Origin: Acanthaster planci
Taxonomy: Eukaryota; Echinodermata; Asteroidea; Valvatida; Acanthasteridae
DNA length: 64,000 bases
Direction: 5' to 3'
Assembly (NCBI RefSeq): GCF_001949145.1
Contig: NW_019091383.1
Coordinates: 1,272,149 to 1,336,148, forward strand
Below are positions 50,322 through 62,553 of this stretch, one piece after another; position 1 is the stretch's first letter, and each line of letters opens with the position of its first letter. The notes below the pieces were generated by a model. The model was given only the letters and a program-made list of their open reading frames with translations, made no database searches and was not told the DNA's origin. The translations under genes and the position numbers were made by a program.

Positions 50322-50329
50322 TCTTTGCT

Positions 50330-51167
50330 TTTACAGTGTCAAAGGTAATACCGTAGCTCGAATTTTAAGGCAGGGATGAGTCAGTTACATCGCAATTAGG
50401 ACGTCTCTCTGTGTATATGAGACAGACAGAAAGGGAAGTAATTAAACCTGGCAGGTGCTGTTGGTGTGCCGTGGATGCTGGATGTACTTGTGACCCATTA
50501 ATTTCGCTGTGTATAGAACAGACAAGACGAACGCGGAATCAAAATTAATACAGTAGGCCCTGCATAAATACCTATCATCCGATCCGTGGATCTTCGATCA
50601 CATGTCATTGATTGAAATATTTGTTCCATTCGACGAAGCTCGTTGAATAGCACGTCACTTCACTTGACTGGTTCCGGCCTCTCCCATTTCATATATATCT
50701 CATGTCCAGTAAGGAAAAGGAGAACAATGTAGGCACGGAAACCAGTCAAACATTGTACGTTACTACCAGTGGATGGCGATCGAACATGAATCTGTCTGGC
50801 AAAATAGCAGACGTTAACACGTGAGTGGGACCTGTTCGTTTTCTAAAGGACGAGGATTTATGCAGGTATTGTAAATAAATAATGAATGTCTCACACTCGT
50901 TAAGTGATAAACATAATTTATTCAGTGTCTGAAGAAATGTTCAATTCAAATGGAATATATCATCTGTCACCTCATGAAATTAATCTTACCATTGCACTCC
51001 TAAACATTCATTGTTTGTATTATGTGTTTGGAAAGCGCTCATCAGTGTTAAGCGCGGCACTAACGCGTAGATCGACTACAGACTAGTGGAATTCCAGCTA
51101 CGAACAAAATTGGAAGGTCTTATTAAACTGTGACGTAAAATAATGCACATGCCTTCTTTTACCGATC
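50330..51167. other. Gene-free stretch
   Basis: No supported gene or repeat. AT-rich sequence with scattered short frames. Confidence 0.6.
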
Positions 51168-51450
51168 TGATGCACGTTCTGACCATCCGAGGATATTCAT
51201 TGAACCCTTGACCATCCGAGGACTATCCCAGCTGTAGATTTGTTTTAACTACCTGCCATTGTATAGGCTGTAATGTATTTACTCTTGCAGCGTGTGGCCG
51301 GCTCTCTTTCTTCCACCCATTTGATGCACGATCTAGCCCTCAGAGGACATTCATTCCACCCTTGACTATCCCAGCTATAGATGTTAAACCTCTGTAAGCT
51401 GCAAAGTATTTAATTCTTAGCTGCTTGTCGCCCTCTTTTAAGCTTATTAG
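51168..51450. repeat. Diverged tandem duplication, about 154-bp period
   Basis: A block starting tgatgcacgttct at 51168 recurs as tgatgcacgatct at 51322, followed in both by ga-rich ggacattcatt/ggatattcatt, acccttgac, atcccagct and a tttaattcttag/tttactcttgcag segment. The copies have diverged by substitutions and small indels. Confidence 0.7.
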
Positions 51451-52362
51451 AGGGAATTTTATTTGATGCAAGGGCAACTGGAATTCGCTGCGGCGAACAA
51501 ACGCATTGAACGAAACATTGACAATCACATGAGCAAAGTTTACTTGAACGTTTCGCCGAGCTTAAACGAACAAAACAGCACGGTCAGACATCAGCATGTG
51601 AACTGAGCCGAAAGAGGATTCTCTCTCCTCATGCCTGCTTCATCGGTGGAGGCACGACTGGAAAACCTCCTTTAAACGGATGTAGTCTGATGCTGCATCT
51701 TTATCGGCCACTATGGATATAGAGACCATTATTTTAGATCTCCCTCATGTTGTACTTAATTAGACGAGCTGTCCCTCCGGGTCACGGAAGGGAGGGAGTA
51801 CATTCACTGTGGTTTATTCTCTTGTCATTGTATATTGATGAGAATGGACTACACGATGGGGTAAGTTGTCCGACAACTATTTCATATGTACATTTTGGCC
51901 TCCAATGACGCATGGAAAAATGAATTTCCCTCTGTAATTTTACAAAAAAAAGGTCGTATGAGCGCTGGAGAAAGAGAAAACAAATACCAAACGTTCCAAA
52001 ATATAACCTCTAGTCTTTTACTTACAAACGCTGGTGTTTTACCACTCATCACGTCACAAAAGGTGAAAAGGTAACATTTAAATAGTCCGACGTACAAGAA
52101 AAAACATTTAAAAGTGGTTTCATCAAATTTGACAAATTTAAGGCACGTAAAATTACGTTTGTCTCCAAAGATTTCAAGGATGGGATGAGTCATATACTGG
52201 AAAGGAGTACGAGTTTTGCAAACATAAGTGATGGGTGGTGTTAGGTATACTTTGATTGACCATTTGATTCGGTCTTTTTCACCAACAGCATGCACTTTGC
52301 TTTCGGGAATTCGCGTTTTTCTGTTCGTGTGGCTAGCTTTTTGTTATTGGTTGCGTGAGATC

Positions 52363-52579
52363 CAATGGCGTAGCTAGGATTTTACTGGGGGCACAAAGGG
52401 GGCACCAGCATCTTATGGGGGCACCAGCTTCCAGTGGTGTGTTTTTTTTGGGGGGGGCAAGTTTTTGTTAGCCTTGTTCAATATCCATTCATCAGTTTTT
52501 TTCCGGGGGGGCACCTGGGGGCACCAGGAATTTGTGGGGGGGCATGTATCCACCAGCCTTCCCCCCGGCTACGCCACTG
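52363..52579 (+). mobile_element. hAT-like miniature element, CAGTGGCGTAGC type, perfect 8-bp duplication
   Basis: GTGAGATC flanks the 217-bp unit on both sides (52355-52362 and 52580-52587). Termini are CAATGGCGTAGCTAGG and, on the minus strand, CAGTGGCGTAGCCGGG. The interior is a set of gggggcacc-rich blocks with no coding capacity. The CAGTGGCGTAGC terminus is common in invertebrate miniature elements. Confidence 0.9.
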
Positions 52580-52587
52580 GTGAGATC

Positions 52588-55257
52588 TTCGTATAGGATC
52601 ATACGCATTCCTCCGTTAGGATTCGTTTTTATTTGCGTTTCGTGTAGTGGGCCTATTTTTATTAAGCTTTTATTTCTTGAATAACAGTTCACGAATTCTG
52701 TAACTGGATCTTTCGCACAGTAACGTCTTAAAATGTCAGTATGTCAGGGAAAATTAAAAACAGCAGAATGGCTACTTTTTGTGTGTGGAATTTGTCCAAC
52801 CATATTCGATTTCCCTTGAATTCTCACATCATTTGGCTCCATTTGGCGCGGAATCTGGAGCTGTTGTCGGCATCACTTATGCTGCGTTATTGTCATTGCT
52901 TCCTTCCAAATGGTCATATGTCAGGTGTAACAATTCTAAAGATTGTTTCATTTTACACCAGGCCTGTAGTACAGTCAGTAAGGTAGCCTCTTTAAGTAGG
53001 TTTTAGATAATGGTGCCATGATTTCATCGCAAAGCGTTACCGGTAGGCGTTTTCAAGATGGCCGCACGGAAATTTCCTGGTCACATTTTCGATTTCGCAT
53101 TCGTTATTAGTCATCGACTGTATTTTAGTTCGAAGTGTATACTTGGCGGATTTGTTAATCCAAAATCCTCATGAATAGCCTAAATTGAAAGTATTTTCAA
53201 GCATCACAACGTGGTGTGGAGGCCTCGCACACGCAAGGTGGCCACGCGCTCTTGTACAGATGAGAGCTGGATATCACGTTCATTGCTGATCATCAGCGGA
53301 TGCATAATGAAGAACGTCTTGGCGTCATGGCCTGGAATCCTGAAGTAAACTGAAGTAGGCCGTCACAGCTCAGACGTCGAAATGAGCACATAAACGACGG
53401 CCGTGTCCGAAACGGGCTTCCAGAGCTACGGCTAGGTCTATTGTCTACGCGTCTCCACGCATTTCCAATGGAACGAAGACCTAGACCTAGCTCTAGACAA
53501 GAGATTCGGATGCAGCCGATGATTTGACGTACGACATTGGTATATTACTCTGCAAACAAGATTAATTTGCCTGGCATTTGAGTTGTTTTAATTCTCTGAA
53601 CACTATCTATATAATAGGCCTACATAAACAATACGTATCGTGTAAGCGGATGGAAATATGATGGAGTATGAAATCGATAGAGTATAAGCAAACGTGAGCA
53701 GAAAACCCTTGACTATCTTTTTTCAACTGCGTAGTAGAAAGATACCGCCAGTCAACGGCCGTTGAGTCTTGCAACGCCCGAGGACATTGCAGAAAGAGCA
53801 CGGTGCACTATTCGATATTAAACTGAAGACTCGGTCACCAATAATAAAGCCAGTGTCACGAAAGATTCCACTGGAGAAATAAACTGCGCATTGCCTTCGA
53901 GCAACCCGGGCGTTCTCGTCTTTTTTTAAGCACATCCAGTCGTTGCAAGCAGAAGAAGGAAACAGAAATTGCCAATTGACTATATCCATAACGTGAACAA
54001 AAAAAAGACTTGGACATTGCTTTGAGTATACACCTTTTCAGAAACCTGTCGCAGATTTTAGTCTGGCATGAATTGGAGAGGGGAAAGATCACTGCAGATC
54101 TCCCACGGCCTCATCATTTTTGCGCCTTGTTGCCGTGTGTTGCTACAACGAAAATGATGAAGGTTGATAGGTACGTCCCTAGGGCAAATGCTGCGCAGTG
54201 AATCGTGTTTCCGCGAAGCTCGGTAAATATGCTTTCCTTAATCATTTCCCTCTTCCAGGCTTGTAGTTTGTCCCTTTTTGATTCAGATTACGGGTGTTGA
54301 CACTCCGTGCTTTGTAGTAAAGCAAAAAGGCGCCCCAGACAGGCAAAGATGCGGGTGCCTCTATAAAATGTCTGTGATGACTTTGCCCTTCTGTCTTTTT
54401 TGCTCCATACAGCTGTCATACGAAACCAGAGACAGGCTCACTTCAGTCAATAAGTCCGTATTTCAGTACGTCCAAAGTCCATACCTAATATAAAAATGAA
54501 CATCACCGACGCTGAGCCAAATTAATATCATTGAAGTCCAAATATCATACTGCATCGTTCTCCTACTCCTGGGAAATATTTTTCGGAGAATCAACGCTAT
54601 ATCCAATTTACATTTTGATGGACAGCAGTCAACGGCAGATGAGCAGAACGCGGTGTCAAGCCGGGAGGCTGAGGTTTTCAAGGCCCGCTGGGACGTCTGC
54701 CCTGCCTGTAGAGAAAGTGATATATCAAAACTTGTCTCGGGAGGGGAACTTGAGCGTGAAGACTTTGGCCTCGATCCGGTCCAATCAGATAAAGTATAAC
54801 TGTTAGTATTATTTCTCGAAATGCGAAACGTCAAAAGGTCGAAGAGTCGTGCTATGATGCAAAGGCGGGATCCAGTTTCATGGGTTTATCCTTGCGAAGT
54901 TATTGGCGAAATGAGTGAGATTCTCGAAGGAAGTGAGAGAAAAAGTAATACGATGCTACACACTTAAGAAGCATTTACTCGTTCTGAGTCTTGAAGACTG
55001 GTGAATTCTGGGAAAAGACATGACACTTGCAGTTAGTTTTAGGCTTCGCGCGTCCCATCGCTCTTCGTGTAGCTCTGGAATTGAGTGCTATTTGAGAGGG
55101 TATGACGTCATTTCTTTCAGCCCTTACTGGAGAGTACTAATTGACCTATTGCGGTAGAATTACGTCTACGCAGCATGCGAAACTTTGTCCAACAGCATAT
55201 GATATACAAACTGGTCGCGGGAAGCGCAAAATCTCAAACTCAGCGTTTAAAATGCCT
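52588..55257. other. Gene-free stretch
   Basis: No supported gene. Open frames at 53723-54092 (-), 54463-54834 (-) and 54531-54806 (+) overlap and show no domains. Confidence 0.55.
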
Positions 55258-55454
55258 TATCCGGCAGTTCGTAAGTGTGACGTTACTTCAGTTTAAACCA
55301 CGCCCACTGCACATGCACCGCATATAGAGTTACATGCATTGATCGCCGGAACCATGGAACCGGAAGTTAACGCGCAACTTCAGCGATCGTCCAATGGGGG
55401 CCTGCAAACGGTGGCGCGCCCGCCTTTGTGACGAAGTCACTTACGAACCGGATA
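55258..55454. mobile_element. Inverted-repeat element with TATCCGG-type ends
   Basis: The left end tatccggcagttcgtaagtg (55258-55277) and the right end (55436-55454), on the minus strand tatccggttcgtaagtgac, form inverted termini. The interior left part (gtttaaaccacgcccactgc) recurs at about 22880 next to tatccggttcgt (22843), showing it is a dispersed family. No target duplication is clear. Confidence 0.6.
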
Positions 55455-57260
55455 GGTTGTCAGAGGGACGTGGCTGACTTGCAAACGGCGATGGTCCATT
55501 ACGAACAACTTAGTCAACGCTAGCGCCCTGCGTGCGTGCATTATGGCAGCAAGTAGTCTGGTTCCCAGACCAAAGATTCCCTGACGACTCTTGATAAAAT
55601 CTTAGGTCAGGTATCACCCATGGATATAAATAGATCATGACGCAACATGTCAAAGGTCACAAGGGAAGCCCTGGATGGATCCTATACATGCGGGCTGTTA
55701 ATGCTGACCGTCACTTTGAAACATACACGAAACTCAAAAAATGCGTAGAAAAGAGAAACAATTTGTTGCATGTGCGCTACAGGCATGTGACACGTCCGGA
55801 AATACCCGAACATCAACGACGCTATCCGAATGTGGGCGGGAAAAGTTCGGCTATACAGTATCTTTTGAAAAGGGAGATTGTTTGGCCCCAGGAATGGTGA
55901 GATTGTCTGAATCTTTGCCAGGATCAATTCCATGTGTTTTTCAGCTTCCATCTGAGAGCAGAAGGACTAAAAGATACGATTGAAAAATTAGTCCTAAGTG
56001 CCCGATAAAGTTGAGGTTGCTACTTGAAAGAATGGCTGCAAGCGGACTTCGAAGAATCACTTTTCGGGGGTGATATTGTTTTGTGGGAATAATTAAACTG
56101 TGAACCCACAAAAAGTGAAAGATTAGGGACCAGACAATAACCCAAATTGTGTTTCAGAAACATCGGGGATGCTGGTATGCATGTTATTGGCCCTGAACAA
56201 TGCTGATTTTGCCGTCTACTTTCAATGGGGCTTGAATTATTGGACGAGACCCTGTAATGCTTTGTGCACCTGTAACTGTGACGTACTTACTTCACAAAAT
56301 TTGTGAAGGGGGTTAGTCCACAGGGTGCTGGGAACAGGCAAGGTTTTAGGTGAACACCAGGAGTTCAGAGACTGTAGACAGAAATTACATGTTTTCATTG
56401 TCAAGGGACGAAGAGTGTAAAATACATCGGAAAATAGCTGTGGTCCCTATGTTATTACTACGTGTGTATGATAAGCTCGTCTAATATGCGTACGGATCGT
56501 TGTCAGCTTCTTGGTGATTGCAAAGCGTATAGGGCTAGTGTAATACACATTGAACTAAACGGCAACGTTTTAATTATCTACAGAACTGAGTTTATTGAGT
56601 TATTATTTCTTACGCTTCTCACGATGGTTCTGTATAAAATTTTGTCTGAAGTTGAAACACTTGTTTGTTTCTTTGACCCATGCAAAATCGATATTCGGTT
56701 GAATCCGACACTGATTTAATCCACTGTGCCAACGGTAACATTCTGCAAGGTCTCTCTGCGGTCGTGCACCTCGACTTCCAGCACCTAAAGCGTGTAATCA
56801 TGACAAGGGGGATCAATAGCAGGAGACTTTGGTGGAAAAACATGCGCACACATTGTATGATACGGAGCGGAAAATTGAGTCGGGCAAAACCAATACACTA
56901 AGTAACACCTGGATCAGCTGCAAGTAGCGCATGACTTCATGGCAATCTAAAAGATTTGATAGTAATGATTGGTGTTTTACTTGGTGTTCATAGAGCATGT
57001 TGGGGGAAGTTTTTCTGTTTCGAACAAATTGACATTGAAACAAATCCCTATACCAAGTTAAAGGCAACTGGAGCAATGTGGCAGAAACAGTCGGCTTTGA
57101 TTTAAACATTTCGAACGTAAAAATATTTGCTTCGAGCAGAAGCAACCCTTTGTCGGTTGAAATGAGCCGCGTCGGTCGGGAGTGTTCATATCGTTGCGAC
57201 TGCAATGTTTACGTTTCTTAGTCGTTCATGGGCCAACGGATGCGCAGTTGTACCAAAAGA
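55455..57260. other. Gene-free stretch
   Basis: No supported feature. The open frames at 55637-55951 on the two strands overlap one another and neither has a recognisable domain. Confidence 0.55.
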
Positions 57261-57310
57261 GCCTCCGTTGCTAAGGAAACAGCGCCCTCTCTTGGTCCAG
57301 CTCGAGGCTC
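57261..57310 (+). repeat. Short dispersed repeat, copy 1
   Basis: A 50-bp segment (cctccgttgctaaggaaaca, gcgccctctcttggt, ctcgaggctc) matches the reverse complement of 58839-58889 at most positions. Probably a relic of a miniature element end. Confidence 0.65.
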
Positions 57311-58838
57311 GTAGATCGATACTAAACAGCTTTGATAAGGCTCCGAATTTCTTCACAAAAATGAGAGCCGGTATCTCAGTGAGGATTCATTGTGAGGTGA
57401 GTTTCAGCCACAGTCAACACGCAGCTCTGATATTTCTCCTGTCGTAGAAGACTGGCTATCAAATCCCCTCTTAAGCCAACCCTGCCTTCCCCCGGAAAAC
57501 TGAGCACTAGTAAGAGTTTAACTGCCCAGCTGCAGTACGTAATGGTTGTCCAAATGCCCATGTTGTTCCACACATCGAATACGTTCCATAGAAACTGTAC
57601 AGCATTACGAACAAATGCCAGAGATCGGAACACCGGTTTTACAGGTCACGTTTGAATGACTGCTAAATCCATTACCTTTCTGATTCACCACATGAAATTG
57701 TCAATGTCTGGAAACTACAGGAATACAAATGTATGATAAATCATGAGGACAGAGGCACCAGTTAGAATAAAAAATCCTCTACTGATGCCTACCAAACTGA
57801 TCAATATCAAAACGTTTCAAGAAAATATTTGTGCAAGCGCGTCCAAGAAGGTGGCAGTGGAGCTTTAATAACAAGTATAGCTCACCTAAAATGGCCCCTT
57901 CTGTGGCATTTTATCCAAACCTCAATTCATTATCCCATAATCGCTAGTAATGATTATCGAGCTGTTCTCCCAGTGGAAAACTCCTAATGAATGCTCTCCC
58001 GGCCGACCGCGGGCGGCTGAAGGAAGGCCATTTTAATTCGGATGATGGTCTATTTAGACAGTGAGGTGAGCTGCGTTTACATGAGTGGCGAGGAATCAAT
58101 ATGATCATGCCAAGTGCTACTGTCACTGACGATTTGCATGCGTACGTCTGCCTGATCGGATACTTTTTGTCTTTTTCAAAGGCCTCTGACTAAGGAAAAA
58201 AATCTTTTAGAAATAACAGACAGGTCCTGATTGGTCTGCTATAGGCAACGTGCGAGTATAAGAGCGCGAAGCACGACGAGACGCAATTGTCAAAGTTACC
58301 AAGCGGACGACGGAACGAGTCCCTGTACGATGCACGATACGGTGCGTGAAGTGACGCCATCCTGCAGAAGGCAACGAGTCCCGACGCGACGGACTGCCGC
58401 AACGGAGGTTTGGTGTCGTGCGTCGCGTTGTACATTTCAATGGAAATTGATCGCACCTATATGTTCAGCATGTCCTGTGCTGAGAGCGCATTTTATCTTC
58501 TGTATTTCTTGCACGAAAAGAATGTCAGTGGTGTGGAAGAGCATGCGATTTATTGTCTTCCAGAGAGCATTAGTAGTGAATGAAATGCGCACGCATTAAG
58601 GACTGGGGTTTTCCCATGTTCCATGCCTACGTGTCGTGCAGGCGTGAATTAAGTGCTGATCCTTCGTCACCGGCCGAACAAATTCTTGTAGGAGAACTCG
58701 AAGAAATGCGCCACCGTACACATTACAAGCAATAATAATTTTTCATTTCAGCTGGCGGAGTTGACTATGCAGGCCAACTATAGACTGCCTGTCCCGGAAG
58801 GCCAAACGGTCTGTACAGTGTGACTTCTTCTTTGCAAT
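57311..58838. other. Gene-free stretch with a CpG-rich patch
   Basis: A patch rich in CpG at about 58230-58440 stands out from the AT-rich surroundings. Both strands are open through it, with low-quality frames typical of unmethylated or repeat-derived GC DNA, and I see no domain. It may be a repeat fragment or a small CpG island. Confidence 0.45.
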
Positions 58839-58889
58839 GAGCCCCGAGAGCGACCAAAAGAGGGCGCAATTTTTCCTGGCAACGGAGGT
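58839..58889 (-). repeat. Short dispersed repeat, copy 2
   Basis: The inverted partner of 57261-57310, sharing gcgccctcttttggt and cctccgttgcca on the minus strand. Confidence 0.65.
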
Positions 58890-59330
58890 TCCTTTGGTGT
58901 GAACTGCACTTCGCTGGTTTATGAACGACTAATAAAAGGCGTGCGTTGCGGTCTTGTAGCTATCAACAAAAATAAAATGAACACTCCCCACCAACATGGC
59001 TCTTTTCAACCGATGAGGGGTGCTTTTGCTCAAAGCGGATATCCCCTGAAAGTAAAAGCGAGCTTCCGGAGCCCTCGCACGGCCCGCCTATGGGGATTTT
59101 ACAGGGGACTACCCTACCATGTTTGAAATTTTGGGGAAGTATAATTCCCAACTGAATCGTTTACCTGTGTTCTAATTGGGTAAAAACGAACAACTTATCA
59201 CCATGCAGCATTGTCGTTCCCGGGTCTCCTTGTTCATGCACGTTTTCTTTCGCTTTAAGCCCTCTCCTGAGAACGAGAACGGATAACCTTGCGCATATTT
59301 AATAATTACCTATACAGTCGATGGGTCCTA

Positions 59331-59804
59331 GATTCAGTCGAGCTGAACTGATGCAGCTCTTGTCAGCGAGGGTAATAGACTTTAGAGTCTTTCGTAAAAC
59401 GCAGATTATTCCTTAAAGTTCAATTCCTAACAAACTGGGAAATTATAAACCTAATTTGCTCTATTTTATTTCAGCTTTTACCTAAAGACAACGGTAAAAT
59501 GTAATTTCGTAGCTTTCCATCTGCCTACGAGAACATCGAGTTGCCCTGGTCGTCAAGTATTTTAGATTTTTGGAAGTGAGAAGTCAATTTTTGGCACGAA
59601 ATTTCCCTTTCAGCTTAGGCAATTATTGTTCAGTTTCTACAAAGTCATATTCTAAGAAATATTTTACAAGGGCCTTTTCCGAGGTGATTTTTAAAGCCCA
59701 TTTTTAAAACGAACAACAAAATTAATCTAAAATGTTTGCACGTCATTGTTCCTATCCAAGGTTCCGGAAGCGCGCCATCAGGGGTCAACTTTCAGGCTCT
59801 ATTT
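59331..59804 (+). repeat. Dispersed repeat of about 475 bp, copy 2
   Basis: It corresponds to the reverse complement of 35041-35516. The right end contains ggttccggaagcgcgccatc and ggggtcaact. No coding potential; the lack of obvious inverted ends leaves its class unknown. Confidence 0.75.
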
Positions 59805-61910
59805 CAGGTGATGAATGTAATGTACAGAGGTTAGATTTTTGGGGTCGTGAAATCGGCAGCACTTGATCCAAACACGAAATCCAACCCGAAGTTCTTTGGT
59901 GTTGCCAAGCCATATCGTGTCAAGCGCTTCTAAACTGAGCACTGAAAAATGTGATTTTTACTGCAACAACCTCATTGGGAATCCGTGTGATAATAAACGT
60001 ATTCATAACTGCAGTGCGGTCAATTTTGTGCTCCTGCCGCTACACATTGGCATTCCTGCTCATCGGTCCTTGCAGATTTCTGAACCATCTCGGCTGCCTG
60101 AGGAGTACTGACAACATACCAAGTTTTTCTCCTGGGTGAAGAAAATGGGCATACTGGTGTGAAGATTTGCCCGAAGTTACAACACGCAGCTCCCTTATGC
60201 TTTGATCCAGAGTTAATACACGATCCCTAATGCCATACTAATCCCAAAATAGGACCATTACGAGGGGTGTGTCGTCGTCCTGCGTCAAGGAAAATTCTCC
60301 GCCAGGCCGAGGCGCACAAAAAGTACCCCCCCTTCAGATTCTTTCGAAAAGGAGGGTCTGTTTGGGCCAAAAAATGGTGGGATTGTGCCAGTATGGCCCG
60401 GGATCATCTCTGTAGATTCAGGGGCACCCATCTGGGGGCAAAGCAGCCAAAAATGGGATTGAAAATTTGTCAGAAGAGCCCGAGGAACATGAGGGATGTC
60501 ATTTGAAAATGACCGCTGAGAAGACTTGGGAACATTGACTTTTTTTGGGGGGGGGTGAGTTTTGTTTTTGGCGGATAATTGAAAAATTCATTGGTTAACC
60601 TACTAAAAATTGAAAATCAAATGAAATCTGAAGGACCAAACAACACATTGTTTNGGTTCAGTGCACCCTGTAGGACTTCTGTAGATCTTTGTGGTGCTAT
60701 GTGGATATCAAGCAACACAGCCATGGCAGTCGCAGTGAACAAGGTGCATTTCTCGCAGCGTGTATGTGTAATACCACGCGACTTTGCATTGCAACTGGCA
60801 ATTCCAAGCCCACAAAAAATAATGTACTTCACAATCATTGAAGCCTTGGGCCATGCACGTTCACAGGAATGTTATCACACTTGTTTGGCATCTCTGTCAG
60901 ATGGTTTAAACATTTCCTGTAATGCATGCGCGTTGTGAGTCCAGGAAGCGTGCATGAGGAAAACTAAACAGGAAAAGCGTCCAGCCGTGGTAGGCCAACA
61001 TCAGTTTCGCTCAGAGCTGCACATCATTGATACCGTACCCGCAGCACACGAAACCCTAGAATGTCGCGCGCTCTTGTGGGCTCTACGTTCGACTTCCTTT
61101 TCCCGTCTAGGGTCACACGGGCGTCTTGTGAACCTCTAGAAAGCCCCGGCGGGTTCTGACGGAGGAAACGGAGCTAGTTTACTGTTGGTCACAAGGTGGC
61201 GAACGTGTCCCGCATTATATGAGGACAGTCGAGAAAATGTCGTTTAGCACTGCAAGCGTTTCCAGTGAAGCGTCCTCCCGGTGGCTTTTATAAATAACGG
61301 TCTTGCGGGAAGAGTGGCGGGCGATTTTTTTCCACTGAGGTCTCTATTCAGGGATTAATTCGGACAGAAGAACTTACCAGATTTAGTTCGTTAGCTATGA
61401 CGCATTTCCTGCTGTGGGGGCGCTATTCCAAACCCTTCCTCTGTCAACGCATGTACATGCACTGATTTTCGCGTAGTGCTCTTGTGTACGTCACATTAAC
61501 AAGAGGACACAATAAAAAGGGGGCAACGTGGTCTCACTCCCGGGGCAGGTGTATGTCTAAATCATGGTCTCGGTACCTTATCCCCATTGTCTTGAAACTT
61601 GAAGGTCTCGATCTTGGCCATGTATGTTGGTGCCTCAAGCGTATTAAAAGGTGTATTAATCGGCGGGACATTTGAACTTTGCTCCACGAAGTTTAGCCCA
61701 GTACCGTTGTGAAACGTCCACAACCTTTTCGTTAAAAAGTTAACACGTGTAAAAATGCTGCTGATTTGTAAAACACAAATCATATTTTTAATGGGTATCT
61801 GCTAAATGTTTAGTCTAAGTGAGATATGATTGATTAATGTGTAGTCTTGACTTCCTTGTTGTAACCGTTTTTCCAAAGAAAAAAAAGGCTAGTTATCGTG
61901 CATGAACACA
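59805..61910. other. Gene-free stretch
   Basis: No supported gene. The frame at 60579-60938 crosses an N at 60654 and shows no domain. A G run near 60545 may mark another miniature element relic, but no ends were found. Confidence 0.5.
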
Positions 61911-62553
61911 NNNNNNNNNNNNNNNNNNNNNNNNNNNNNNNNNNNNNNNNNNNNNNNNNNNNNNNNNNNNNNNNNNNNNNNNNNNNNNNNNNNNNNNNNN
62001 NNNNNNNNNNNNNNNNNNNNNNNNNNNNNNNNNNNNNNNNNNNNNNNNNNNNNNNNNNNNNNNNNNNNNNNNNNNNNNNNNNNNNNNNNNNNNNNNNNNN
62101 NNNNNNNNNNNNNNNNNNNNNNNNNNNNNNNNNNNNNNNNNNNNNNNNNNNNNNNNNNNNNNNNNNNNNNNNNNNNNNNNNNNNNNNNNNNNNNNNNNNN
62201 NNNNNNNNNNNNNNNNNNNNNNNNNNNNNNNNNNNNNNNNNNNNNNNNNNNNNNNNNNNNNNNNNNNNNNNNNNNNNNNNNNNNNNNNNNNNNNNNNNNN
62301 NNNNNNNNNNNNNNNNNNNNNNNNNNNNNNNNNNNNNNNNNNNNNNNNNNNNNNNNNNNNNNNNNNNNNNNNNNNNNNNNNNNNNNNNNNNNNNNNNNNN
62401 NNNNNNNNNNNNNNNNNNNNNNNNNNNNNNNNNNNNNNNNNNNNNNNNNNNNNNNNNNNNNNNNNNNNNNNNNNNNNNNNNNNNNNNNNNNNNNNNNNNN
62501 NNNNNNNNNNNNNNNNNNNNNNNNNNNNNNNNNNNNNNNNNNNNNNNNNNNNN
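61911..62553. other. Assembly gap of 643 N
   Basis: A run of unknown bases. Open frames reported across it are meaningless. Its size may be an estimate. Confidence 0.99.
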
